A stretch of DNA of 64,000 nt from CAYILR01 sp964364175 (GTDB taxonomy: Bacteria > Bdellovibrionota > UBA1018). The stretch covers positions 1 through 64,000 of the forward strand of contig CAYILR010000011.1 of assembly GCA_964364175.1 (NCBI GenBank), in the 5' to 3' direction. Positions 33,206-41,808 of the stretch are shown one piece after another. Under the pieces are notes generated by a model, which saw nothing but the letters and a program-made list of their open reading frames with translations, was not told the DNA's origin and did not search any database. Positions within the stretch are counted from its first letter, which is position 1, and each line of letters starts with the position of its first letter. Made by a program: the position numbers and the translations under genes.

Positions 33206-33247
33206 ATGGACAATGAGCATCGGAACTACAGATTGATTTTCTGCTGA
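33206..33247 (+). CDS. 13-residue leader peptide candidate
   Basis: The sequence AAGGAGGT lies seven bases before an ATG, a perfect ribosome binding site. The frame gives MDNEHRNYRLIFC then TGA. A terminator follows at 33281, then the regulator gene. A leader peptide, a small toxin-like peptide, or a fortuitous Shine-Dalgarno are the choices. Confidence 0.4.
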   Translation: MDNEHRNYRLIFC

Positions 33248-33280
33248 GTTTTAGAAGCAACCCAGCCATGTCTCCCAAAT

Positions 33281-33303
33281 AGACACACTTTGTGTCTTTT
33301 TTG
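33281..33303 (+). terminator. Rho-independent terminator or attenuator
   Basis: AGACACA and TGTGTCT pair around CTT, followed by a run of T residues. It lies between the small frame at 33206 and the regulator start at 33339. Confidence 0.75.
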
Positions 33304-33338
33304 TTGTTTATCTGTTTTTTGTGTATTAAAAAGGTCGC

Positions 33339-34130
33339 GTGAAACAGATTGAACCTACACCCAGTTCTTTTAGAGGTTACCTGCAGGCCGAAATGATTCG
33401 GAGATGCAAAGCTAATCCTACCTACTCTTTACGCTCTTTTGCTCGGTTTTTAAGGGTTGAGCCATCTGCCCTTTCTAAAATCCTGAATGGAAAAAGGGGC
33501 ATCACCGAGCGCATGTCTCAGCGCTTGGCTCAAAGGTTAGGCATTTCACCCTCCGAAATGGAAAAACTGCATCATCAGAGCACCACTGCTGAGCAGACCT
33601 CCCAAAACGAATACAAACAACTCACTCTCGATTATTTTCAGGTGATTTCAGATTGGTACCACTATGCTCTCTTAGAACTCACGCAGGTGGCCGGTTTTCA
33701 GGGCAATCCTAAATGGATTGCCCGAAAACTGGGAATTACTGTGTCCGAAGTGAACATGGCTGTCGAACGACTCATCAGACTCGAGTTTTTGACCATCGAT
33801 CAATCCGGACGATGGACTGATACTGCTGGAGCAGTCACTACGATTGGAAATGAATTCACCACCATTGCTTTCAGAAAGCTCCAACGTCAAATCTTAGAAA
33901 AATCAATCGTTGCGTTGGAAGAAGTCGATATCTCTCAAAGAGGACACTCGTCGATGACGATGGCAGTGAATTCCAAAATGTTGCCCAAGGCAAACGAGGA
34001 AATTAAAAAATTCAGACGCAAGATTTGTCAAATCATGCAATCCGAAGGTCCATACGATCATGTTTACAACCTAGGCGTTTCAATTTACCCGATCACCCAA
34101 ACCACGAATCAAGAGGAATTATCCAAATGA
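33339..34130 (+). CDS. TIGR02147-family transcriptional regulator
   Basis: This encodes 263 residues from a GTG preceded by AAAAAGG. The N-terminal HTH of XRE type runs SLRSFARFLRVEPSALSKILNGKRGIT (about 30-56). The remainder (DYFQVISDWYHYALLEL and GNPKWIARKLGITVSEVNMAVERLIRLEFL) is the family hallmark, a winged helix-like block seen in Fibrobacter and Bdellovibrio-type genomes. The members usually sit beside secreted proteins, as here, with an ATGA overlap to the next gene. It likely controls this small secreted-protein operon; the terminator upstream may be part of the control. Confidence 0.85.
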   Translation: MKQIEPTPSSFRGYLQAEMIRRCKANPTYSLRSFARFLRVEPSALSKILNGKRGITERMSQRLAQRLGISPSEMEKLHHQSTTAEQTSQNEYKQLTLDYFQVISDWYHYALLELTQVAGFQGNPKWIARKLGITVSEVNMAVERLIRLEFLTIDQSGRWTDTAGAVTTIGNEFTTIAFRKLQRQILEKSIVALEEVDISQRGHSSMTMAVNSKMLPKANEEIKKFRRKICQIMQSEGPYDHVYNLGVSIYPITQTTNQEELSK

Positions 34131-35770
34131 AATTTTTAATAAGAACTATTTTTGTTTTATCCGCTAGTTTTATTCTGGCAGATTCAGCTCATTTTGCGCA
34201 TGCAGGGGGCAAAGAAGCGCACGGAGGTTCAGTCGTAAAAGATAAGCAGGGCAACTGGGTTCCTGCCGATTTGTATTTCAAAAATACCAAATACCAGCTT
34301 CCCTATGCAGAGACATCAAAATTGGATCTCAATCAGTATCCCGATGCACTCAAAGAACTGCGCCTGATTGCTCAAATGATCACCAATAGAATGGGCCGAA
34401 AGGGAATTTTCCAGATCGAAATCGATCGAAAAGGCCATGCTGCGATCAAGCTTACTCGTTCGCAGGACGAGATCACAGATTCAGATATTGAAATTTACTC
34501 GACAGAGGACCTATTGGGCGATGATACTTCGGGAAGCGGCCTTGAGGAGCAACAAGTAGGATTCAGTTATTATTTTACACAGCTGTTTCCTTCTCGCGCT
34601 CCCCAACTGAGGCGGATTATTGAGATCAAGGAATCTCTCTTTAAAACTCTGACTCCGCGTAATCAGGCTCTCATGATGGTTCACGAAATCTGCCACCAGT
34701 TTCAATTGGGTGGTCACGAGATGATTGCTTCAATGATCCGGGATCTGTCCGTAGTTCTTGAGGTGCGTGATCGGCAACAAGCAGGCGATCGTGACACGAT
34801 TTCTAATTCCGAATACCAGGCATCGCTGGAACTGCAGCGTATATTGGGGTATCTCATCGGGTTTGAATTTTTTGAAACAGGTCATTATTCCGTTGCAAGA
34901 GCAACCTACATCGATCGACGCGGAGGTGGGTATGTGTTCGAACATAAGTTCTGGCAAGACAGCGCCAACCAACGAACTCTCCCTTACAGTAATTTTGTGG
35001 GTGTTGACTCGTATTTAGAATTGGAAAGCATCCCCTATACAGAACTCATCTACTATAACTACGATGGATTACAAAATAACGTGGTTTTAAATTCTGCCGT
35101 TAAACTGGATCGATTGGAACTTTTCAGCGGGTGCCAAGATAGCCGATTTGAAGACTTAGCGAGAAACAGTGGAACCTATTCGCGCTGTGAAATCGATACG
35201 ACTTTTCAAGGAGCAGACCAGGGCAAGATTGACAAAATACAAACCGATTGTCGAATTACAACCATTGTTTGCAATCGAAGCCACAACAACCTCATCAAAA
35301 ACGTAATGCCATCGATTTACGTGTTGCATGGAGACAATAATGAACTCAATCACCTTTCATTGGGGCATGGGGGAATTTTTATCCTGAGCGGAAATAACAA
35401 AGTGATTCATAGCGAGTTAGATTCCTATGCAAAAGGTCCAGCAATGGACTCAGGAGTTGAAATTGAAAATGTTTCCTTGAAAGACGTGGTCACGAGGTTT
35501 CTTAGATCTGACGCAACTTCTTCTCCATTGAAGATCAAAAATCTTCATTTGGTCCGATATTATTCGGATCACGGATTGGGTGAGAATCAAAAGCAACTCG
35601 ACATCCAAATCGATACGAAGTTCTCGTCCATTTTTGACTTTGGGCAAAATGAAGAGTTGTTCTTTGCACTGCCTAGGGGAGTTTTTGATCTTTTAGGTGA
35701 GGCCAGAACAGTCCAGATGGACTCTCCGTCTGAACTTCTATTTAAACTGAAAGCTGTAAATCGAATTTAA
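34127..35770 (+). CDS. secreted protein with HExxH motif and beta-helix-like C-terminus
   Basis: The 547 residues begin at the ATG overlapping the regulator stop (ATGA). A signal peptide (FVLSASFILADSAHFAHA) leads into a region with MVHEICHQFQLGGHEMI (HEICH at 186-190), a zinc-protease-like HExxH; the spacing to the next His is not that of a metzincin. From about residue 290 repeats such as NNVVLNSAVKLDRL, HNNLIKNV, NNELNHLSLG and NNKVIHSEL suggest a right-handed beta-helix. It could be a surface hydrolase or polysaccharide-binding protein. Regulated by the neighbouring TIGR02147 protein (inference). Confidence 0.7.
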   Translation: MKFLIRTIFVLSASFILADSAHFAHAGGKEAHGGSVVKDKQGNWVPADLYFKNTKYQLPYAETSKLDLNQYPDALKELRLIAQMITNRMGRKGIFQIEIDRKGHAAIKLTRSQDEITDSDIEIYSTEDLLGDDTSGSGLEEQQVGFSYYFTQLFPSRAPQLRRIIEIKESLFKTLTPRNQALMMVHEICHQFQLGGHEMIASMIRDLSVVLEVRDRQQAGDRDTISNSEYQASLELQRILGYLIGFEFFETGHYSVARATYIDRRGGGYVFEHKFWQDSANQRTLPYSNFVGVDSYLELESIPYTELIYYNYDGLQNNVVLNSAVKLDRLELFSGCQDSRFEDLARNSGTYSRCEIDTTFQGADQGKIDKIQTDCRITTIVCNRSHNNLIKNVMPSIYVLHGDNNELNHLSLGHGGIFILSGNNKVIHSELDSYAKGPAMDSGVEIENVSLKDVVTRFLRSDATSSPLKIKNLHLVRYYSDHGLGENQKQLDIQIDTKFSSIFDFGQNEELFFALPRGVFDLLGEARTVQMDSPSELLFKLKAVNRI

Positions 35771-35921
35771 TCCTATTTTTGATGATGACGCAGTCGGCTC
35801 ATTTGGCCCTCGCAAAAACTCAAAAAAACAATGAGGGTCATGTTCTAATGCAGATTAATAAGAGTATTTGTTTTTATAAATAATTATTGAAAACACATTA
35901 AAAAAAATGAAAGATTAAGTG

Positions 35922-37214
35922 ATGAGGAATTTGGGAAGCAAAAAAAGTTTTCGTGAAACTCTGGCTGTCTGCCTGATGGTTTCAAGTGTTGCCTCCTTTC
36001 ATGCTTGGGCTGAGAACCTTTCTCATGATGAATTGTACCAAAAGGTGTTTCGCCTATCGGATCGGTATTATTGCATCAGCGGAACGCAACAGAGCGGGGA
36101 TTGTGAGCTCACTACATCCGTGCAGTTCTTCTCGGGCCAAGATCTTTCCTTTCGATCACGTCTTTACGGGAATAATCCTTCTCTGGATATTCAAAGAAAC
36201 AAAAATCGCTTTCGAACTCAAATGGAAAAGATGGCCTCTGATCTGGCCGACGCTACGGAAGAAATGAGACGGTTTCGCGATGACAAACGAGAACAAGAAG
36301 CGAATAGCCGTCTTGATCGGTTTTTGGAGCCGATGCGGCGACAAGGATGGGCTGCTTTTCCGTCTGACATTGCGGAGAAAAATCTTGAAAGGTTAGGAGA
36401 TATGCAGGTCTCTTCGCTGCTGGCGGCCGAGCTCACTCACTATCCGCATTGTAGCCCTGAGTTGGCTCTTTCTCCAGAATCCTATTTTAAAAGACAACCC
36501 CCCAGTACGACGATTCGAACAGCGGACATTATCCAATGTTACGAAGAAATTAGGCAGAGAAATCGCACCGGGCATCGAACAGAATATTCTTTTATTCAAG
36601 GGATATTGAAATCACAAATGGGTTCGATTTGTGAGGACATTTTGACTCGATCCGCCCCAGCGGCTTGTGCGGGCTCTGATCGAAAACGTCGGCAACTTAA
36701 CTCAAAGTATATTGCCCATATGGGTGAGATTATGACCTCGGCAGCAGCGACAGCTGGAATCGTGGGAGGTACCTATTTGGCCGGGAAAGCTGTGGGGCGG
36801 ACTGCCTCTGCAGCAGCTTGTGGTTCTATCGGGCGCATCGTGAACCAGACCGTCCATTGGTCCGAAGACAAACTTGCCACCTTGTTCAAAAGAGGTTCGA
36901 AGATCCTGGTTTTTGATGCTGCAGGTGTTGAGGCAGTCGAAGGCGTTGCAGGGCGAGGAACTTTGCGGCGATTGCTTGGACAGAGTGCCGAGGCGCTCGG
37001 CAAAGCTGTCCCTATTGCAGGTGGAGTGGCACTCACAGCAGCAGGGTGGGCCATTGTGCTATTCACACCATCTCACGGTCTGGGTGAATGCAGTCTTTGT
37101 TCGAATTCGGGTTATATCGATTTAGAAACTCAATCAGCCCAGTATATTTCTAAGAATCTGGCTCCTTCGTGCCACCACTATGAGGTTGATATCAAAGCTG
37201 AGGGTTGCCGATGA
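35922..37214 (+). CDS. secreted protein with C-terminal hydrophobic tract, unknown
   Basis: The 430 residues have a signal peptide (LAVCLMVSSVASFHAWA). The middle is charged and helical. Residues about 270-295 (SAAATAGIVGGTYLAGKAVG) and 365-385 (AVPIAGGVALTAAGWAIVLF) are Gly/Ala-rich hydrophobic stretches, as in pore-forming or membrane-inserting helices; the tail carries C-x-x-C. GTG three bases before the ATG could also serve. Next gene starts at its stop (ATGA). No known family; membrane insertion is an inference. Confidence 0.7.
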   Translation: MRNLGSKKSFRETLAVCLMVSSVASFHAWAENLSHDELYQKVFRLSDRYYCISGTQQSGDCELTTSVQFFSGQDLSFRSRLYGNNPSLDIQRNKNRFRTQMEKMASDLADATEEMRRFRDDKREQEANSRLDRFLEPMRRQGWAAFPSDIAEKNLERLGDMQVSSLLAAELTHYPHCSPELALSPESYFKRQPPSTTIRTADIIQCYEEIRQRNRTGHRTEYSFIQGILKSQMGSICEDILTRSAPAACAGSDRKRRQLNSKYIAHMGEIMTSAAATAGIVGGTYLAGKAVGRTASAAACGSIGRIVNQTVHWSEDKLATLFKRGSKILVFDAAGVEAVEGVAGRGTLRRLLGQSAEALGKAVPIAGGVALTAAGWAIVLFTPSHGLGECSLCSNSGYIDLETQSAQYISKNLAPSCHHYEVDIKAEGCR

Positions 37215-37930
37215 TATTGTTTTTTTTGAGACTAGGTATGCATTCGGTGGTTTGGGCTGCTGGATTAGACGGTGTTTGTACGACTACTTTAAAATCCACC
37301 CCAACATTCGAAATTCGAGCTGCTGAGACCAGCGAAGCCGAACAAGTTCGAATTTTTAAAGAGATGCTGGCTCAGGTCCCTGGTTTTAGAGAAAAAATGC
37401 CGACCAATCCGGCGCGCCTCACAAAACTCATCGAAGAAATCGAAAAAGGAAATGTAAGTTTTGACGTCAGATCTTCGGAAAAAGTTCTCAACTACGAACT
37501 CAGAAGAGGAAGTGCTGTGCTAGGGAGGGGTGAAGTAAAAAATCCGAAACCACGCATACAGTCAGAGAAAGCCGTCGAAGTTATAGAAAAACCAGGCCTG
37601 CCCGCAGATCCTAAAGCGCCCTATCGAGCCAGCGTCTTGGATGCTCGTGAGGACTATCTTGTAGTTGAATTGACCTCTGAATCAGCTAAAGGCCAAGGAA
37701 TGCATCCGCTCTACAAGACCTTTTTTGATTCCATTCCCAAAGATAAAAATGCGGATTTTGTAAAAGGTCTTATTATTCGTGTAGAAAAAAATAAAATCCA
37801 ATTGAATGGAAAAGTAACACTTCAAAAACTATTCACCGACTCATATGTAGTTGAAGATCCAAAATTGGCAGCAAATCTCATTGCCATTACTAAACGTATG
37901 GCAGAAAAATTTCCGCTGAAAAACAAATAG
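37211..37930 (+). CDS. secreted protein, unknown
   Basis: The 239 residues begin at the ATG that overlaps the previous stop; the short signal (FFLRLGMHSVVWAAG) is weak but plausible. The body is alpha/beta with many charges and a Pro-linker at about 115-140. It probably forms a two-gene unit with the upstream gene. No recognisable domain. Confidence 0.65.
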   Translation: MILFFLRLGMHSVVWAAGLDGVCTTTLKSTPTFEIRAAETSEAEQVRIFKEMLAQVPGFREKMPTNPARLTKLIEEIEKGNVSFDVRSSEKVLNYELRRGSAVLGRGEVKNPKPRIQSEKAVEVIEKPGLPADPKAPYRASVLDAREDYLVVELTSESAKGQGMHPLYKTFFDSIPKDKNADFVKGLIIRVEKNKIQLNGKVTLQKLFTDSYVVEDPKLAANLIAITKRMAEKFPLKNK

Positions 37931-37949
37931 ACCTCATTTGTCACGCGGC

Positions 37950-39257
37950 TTAGAGTTTTCCTCGGTAAATCTGACTCAGAAGATAATCAATCCCGCTGTA
38001 TTCTGTTCCCAAGAATCCAGGCATGGGCGATGGGCGTGGATTCTTGTCCCTGAAATAATTTTTTCCAGGGTGAGTGAGCTGAAGCCCAGGACTATCCCAT
38101 GTGTTGGGGAGCTGGTGCGTAGGCTCCGAGTCCATTTGTGAAAAAGCTTCTTCGACATCAGGATCCGAAACAAAGTAATATTCTCGCGCGATGAGAGCGA
38201 GCATGGGATTGAGATCGAATTTAAGGAATCCACTTTTGATATAGACGGTCTTAAAAAGTTCAATGTGGTTCGATAAGGCTTGCGGTTCCGACTCCAGCGC
38301 TAAAAAAGCACTGTTGATGTAAACCAAGGGATGGTTGTAGTAATTGCATGCCCACTTGAACCTTCTCTTCAAGCGGCTTTCTTCACTGCAACGTACGCGG
38401 GCTGAGCGTGCGAGACCTTTCAGGGTGAGCGTCCAGGAACGCAAGTCCATTGCTTTGTTATACAACTCGGGCCAGCTCGTGCTTTTTTGGCCTGTCAGCC
38501 AATTAAGGGCCAACAAAAATGGGTATCTGAAATTCCAAACATCCGGTCCTCGCTTGACCACTTTTTGATCCCAGGGGCGTTTGAGTTCAAAATCATTTTC
38601 GATCAGGTAGGAGCGCATTCTTCCAGCCAGCGAACGAATCTGAGACCGAATCGAGGGATCGTCCACAAGCCGCGCCACATTGACCAGACCAAAGAGGATG
38701 CCCGTATATTGATCCAGGCTCGGATCAACATCGGAGGGAACATCCGGCTGCAAGATATGTTTTTCGAATTCTTCGTCCATGTCATGTCGGATCAAGTAGC
38801 CCGAAGTGGGCCAGGATTTCACTGCCTCCTGGCGGATCAGGAATTTTTCGTAAGCAGTTCCGGTTCCTTGTTGGAATAAGTCGCGCGCTTTTTGCAGGGA
38901 TTCCAATGTGGAGTACTTGGAGAGACGGTCGTAGGTGTCGAGGATTTCTTTGATTTTAGACAGAGATTCTGCACGGGGGTGGATTTGCAGCGAATAGTCT
39001 TTTGCCAAGACGGAAAGCAACCATCCTAAATAGTAAGTCGAATCCGGATAGACGTATCCTTCATAAGCATCTGGGCAAGGGGCATAGCGCGAGTCGGGAC
39101 CTGGGCAGTGGTGTCGTGTGGCCAGCAATCCACCCCGGAAGTGATTTTGAAAAAGCTTGTCCCAATAAAATGGGTACTGCTGGGTTGGATCTCCTGCGAA
39201 GCAAACTTGAGAGAAAAACAAAATGGCGAGTAGGGATTTCTTGAAATCAATAAGCAC
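37950..39257 (-). CDS. secreted protein, alpha-helical, unknown
   Basis: The 435 residues start at a GTG with AAGGAA upstream. Signal peptide SLLAILFFSQVCFA. Later parts alternate helices with aromatic loops (YYLGWLLSVLA, FRYPFLLALNWLTG, YNHPLVYINSAFLA), a pattern seen in alpha/alpha toroid enzymes such as lyases or glycosidases, but no catalytic signature can be named. Last gene of the overlapping operon that begins at 42296; overlaps the M23 peptidase gene by 11 bases. Probable periplasmic role. Confidence 0.65.
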   Translation of the reverse strand: MLIDFKKSLLAILFFSQVCFAGDPTQQYPFYWDKLFQNHFRGGLLATRHHCPGPDSRYAPCPDAYEGYVYPDSTYYLGWLLSVLAKDYSLQIHPRAESLSKIKEILDTYDRLSKYSTLESLQKARDLFQQGTGTAYEKFLIRQEAVKSWPTSGYLIRHDMDEEFEKHILQPDVPSDVDPSLDQYTGILFGLVNVARLVDDPSIRSQIRSLAGRMRSYLIENDFELKRPWDQKVVKRGPDVWNFRYPFLLALNWLTGQKSTSWPELYNKAMDLRSWTLTLKGLARSARVRCSEESRLKRRFKWACNYYNHPLVYINSAFLALESEPQALSNHIELFKTVYIKSGFLKFDLNPMLALIAREYYFVSDPDVEEAFSQMDSEPTHQLPNTWDSPGLQLTHPGKNYFRDKNPRPSPMPGFLGTEYSGIDYLLSQIYRGKL

Positions 39258-39831
39258 GGTATGTATTTCCTTCCTTCAGTCCGTCGGGGTGATTCGACGT
39301 GTTCGTGAAAGTCAGTGGCAGAGACATGAGTTTATTTCTGGATGAAAAAAGATCCAAGTGTAAGTGCGGCAGGTCTGTCCCACTGGATCCCGATGCGGCG
39401 ATTCGGTGTCCTTGCTCAACATAATCTCCCACGCTCATGGTCTGGGTGTTTTTCTGAAGGTGAACATAGTCCGCTACGGTTCCATCCTCGTGAAGAATTG
39501 AAATTCGATTTTCGGCTTTTCCCCATCCCACATCCGAGTTCATCCAGATCCCAATGACTTTTCCTGTTCGGATGGCAATAATTTCCGTGCCGATTGGCAT
39601 TTGAAAATCGTAGGCGTAGCGATCGGATCCATAGTGGGAAACAGCCCCGCAGTTGCCCTGGTAAATTCGATAAGCTTCTCCAGCATTATAAGGCAAAATG
39701 TACTGTGTATGATCTTTGGATGGGTATCCATCGCACCCATCTGCATCCAAAAGAGTACCGCCTTGGTTGCTGCACGAGACCCAGGTTGAACCTAGGCTCA
39801 TGACGAAAATAATGAGTGGAAGTGCTCTCAT
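39247..39831 (-). CDS. M23-family peptidase (LytM-like)
   Basis: The 194 residues start at the ATG overlapping the previous stop. A signal or lipoprotein leader ends near VSCS (Cys20). The M23 metallopeptidase site can be followed: HYGSDRYAYDFQMPIGTEI with His66 and Asp75, YVHLQ with His124 and LPHLHLD with His156 and His158. Such enzymes cut glycyl or D-Ala cross-links of peptidoglycan. The HxxxD spacing is unusual but matches the YAYDF-x-MP-GT variant of the family. Likely acts in the periplasm or on foreign cell walls. Confidence 0.85.
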   Translation of the reverse strand: MRALPLIIFVMSLGSTWVSCSNQGGTLLDADGCDGYPSKDHTQYILPYNAGEAYRIYQGNCGAVSHYGSDRYAYDFQMPIGTEIIAIRTGKVIGIWMNSDVGWGKAENRISILHEDGTVADYVHLQKNTQTMSVGDYVEQGHRIAASGSSGTDLPHLHLDLFSSRNKLMSLPLTFTNTSNHPDGLKEGNTYRAY

Positions 39832-40280
39832 AGCCGGACTCCTATAAAAGGGAGATAGTGCACACGCCCCTGCCAAGGCCCGGTCGAAAAAATATGCCGC
39901 ACATTGAAAGCAAAAAACCAGTCACCCTTGATTTGCATGCCGAAACCGATCAAGGCTGTTGGGGAAAATCCGTATAGCCCAGCGCTGTACCCAACACCGA
40001 GATCCAAGTAGGTCAGTTTTCCAAATCGCAGCAGTCCCGCAAGAGTCACGACCGGCGACTTGAGAGCAACGAGTTCAGGGAGCAGTGCAATTCCGAATCG
40101 ATCTTGTCCTGGGAAGAAGCTCAAGCGGGATAGCATGCCTCCAGCGAGTTCAATGTCTTCGCCATTTGCCTTCTGAACCGAGAAAGAGGGAGCGATATCC
40201 AATTGAGTATAGGCATAGCCGAGGGAACATTGAAGTAATGTAAAAAATAGGATTGCAAGGGCCCGGACCTTTGAAATCAT
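39828..40280 (-). CDS. small beta-barrel-like outer-membrane protein
   Basis: The 150 residues start at the ATG overlapping the stop of the matrixin gene. Signal peptide LAILFFTLLQCSLGYA. The mature part has alternating short strands with aromatic girdle residues (LTYLDLGVGYSAGLYGF, DWFFAFNVRHIF) and ends in FIGVRL, fitting an 8-stranded barrel. Function unknown. One of several similar proteins in this operon. Confidence 0.6.
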   Translation of the reverse strand: MISKVRALAILFFTLLQCSLGYAYTQLDIAPSFSVQKANGEDIELAGGMLSRLSFFPGQDRFGIALLPELVALKSPVVTLAGLLRFGKLTYLDLGVGYSAGLYGFSPTALIGFGMQIKGDWFFAFNVRHIFSTGPWQGRVHYLPFIGVRL

Positions 40281-41392
40281 AGGTCCAACTCCAATCCAAA
40301 AAATGGAAGCCCGTCCACGCGCCACTTGCGAGCTACTCCAGACCAGAAACAAGTCGTCATGAGTGCGAACGCGAGCGACACATGAGGCGTCAGTCTATAC
40401 CCAGGAGTGAACGCGATCATGACGCCTTTCCCGAGTTCAGAATGAGCTTTTCTCAGCATGTAAGTTCCGTCGATCGAGAGATGCCACGGATTTCCGATTC
40501 GCATTCCAAGCCCAGGCGCAAGCTCGTTGACCAATGAGTGATATCGATTGAAGTATGCCACGGGTCCCAACGTAAATTTTGGCCCACCGACACGGAGAAA
40601 GGTTTTGCTCCGAAAGGTCATGTTGACCAAGCCAGTGCCAGCGAAAATTCCTTGAACACCGGCATCAACCGATGCTCTCGACTCTGTCCACGGGAGAAGC
40701 AAGGCAAGAGTGATGAGTGAGATGGTTTTTCGACGATGTCGTGTGATCCAATACGCCCAGCACAAAAAGAACCCTGTGATGATCATTGAGTTCGCGCCGC
40801 CACCGGACGAAGGAGGTGTGTGCTGATTCTGAATCGTGGCGCATCCTGCAGGTGCACGCTCATCTTTCTCTGGATAGAGCAGGGACAGCGCGTATTTGTC
40901 GTCGTCGGTCACTGTGCCGCGGTTATTGCCCATCGCGTAGCTCATCACAGCTCCTGGAGACGTGGTATGTGGCAATCCAGAACAGTGTCCGATTTCATGG
41001 AGAAAGGTATATTTATTCCATCCTATTTTCGCGACGTTCACTCGAACAATGCAGTGTTTTAGCGTGGCGTCGTCTTCGTAGTAAAACTCTTCTGAATGCC
41101 CTTCAGTAAAAGGATTCGGTGTTTTTTCTGCTCGAACCTCGATTGCAGCTTCCTCCAGTTTGTAAACTCTCTTGAATCCAATATAAGCAGTTTGCACGGA
41201 AGACCAAGCCCCAAAACAAGCTTCAATCATTCCCGCACCACCTGCAGCGGAGTCGGTAATATAGTAAGGGACCTCAGGGTATTCCTTGGAAATCAGCCAA
41301 CGGGTCGATTTTTTGTGTCGGTCGGATGGCGCCGAAGCAATCAGAAAAATGGATGAAAGCAATATCCATGAAAAAGTCCGATTTTTTTTCAA
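40277..41392 (-). CDS. matrixin-like metalloprotease fused to a barrel-like domain
   Basis: This encodes 371 residues from a TTG preceded by GGAGGAGG; TTGA overlaps the previous stop. The zinc site HEIGHCSGLPH (132-142) and the Met-turn VMSY (Met150) define a metzincin of matrixin type. After residue 195 comes GGG then a transmembrane stretch and RHRRK (218-222), like a C-terminal sorting signal of the PEP-CTERM or GlyGly-CTERM kind; then, in the same frame, a second signal-like helix (ITLALLLPW...SRA) and about 130 residues of barrel-like strands. The fusion is unusual. It may be one polypeptide or two genes joined by a deletion or sequence error. Confidence 0.75.
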   Translation of the reverse strand: MKKNRTFSWILLSSIFLIASAPSDRHKKSTRWLISKEYPEVPYYITDSAAGGAGMIEACFGAWSSVQTAYIGFKRVYKLEEAAIEVRAEKTPNPFTEGHSEEFYYEDDATLKHCIVRVNVAKIGWNKYTFLHEIGHCSGLPHTTSPGAVMSYAMGNNRGTVTDDDKYALSLLYPEKDERAPAGCATIQNQHTPPSSGGGANSMIITGFFLCWAYWITRHRRKTISLITLALLLPWTESRASVDAGVQGIFAGTGLVNMTFRSKTFLRVGGPKFTLGPVAYFNRYHSLVNELAPGLGMRIGNPWHLSIDGTYMLRKAHSELGKGVMIAFTPGYRLTPHVSLAFALMTTCFWSGVARKWRVDGLPFFGLELDL

Positions 41393-41808
41393 AATGATAC
41401 ACCTCCTCCCACCAAGTACATCGGATACATTTCCCAGCCGCGTCCCTTCCAAGGATTGACCAAGGCGAGTTGATCGAGGCGGAAAAAAACTTTGGACCTT
41501 CCCAATGAAAAAAGGCGAAGTCTCACAGACACGCCTGGATTGAGGAGTCCTGGGTAAAGTATTCCGAGGTTGAGACTCGGAGACAAGAAGGAATTTTCCA
41601 AAAAATGGATTTGGTAAGCGATACCGAAAAACATGCTCCAATATTTTTGAACAGTAAATTCCCAACGACCTGTTGTGAATTTGATTCCATAGGCTGCAGC
41701 TCCACCTGCGCCTGGACCCAGTGCTCTTGCGTGGAGTGAGATCGCTGTTGTGTCAGAAAACGCTGCGTTAGAAGTGAAGAGAAGGAGGAGGATCGTCATT
41801 GTTTTCAC
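41389..41808 (-). CDS. small beta-barrel-like secreted protein
   Basis: The 139 residues start at a GTG (GTGA overlap with the upstream stop, GGGAG six bases before). Signal peptide MTILLLLFTSNAAFS. Strand-like repeats with Trp and Tyr, and a terminal aromatic VSF, fit an outer-membrane barrel. Function unknown; part of the operon 42296-37950. Confidence 0.6.
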   Translation of the reverse strand: MKTMTILLLLFTSNAAFSDTTAISLHARALGPGAGGAAAYGIKFTTGRWEFTVQKYWSMFFGIAYQIHFLENSFLSPSLNLGILYPGLLNPGVSVRLRLFSLGRSKVFFRLDQLALVNPWKGRGWEMYPMYLVGGGVSF

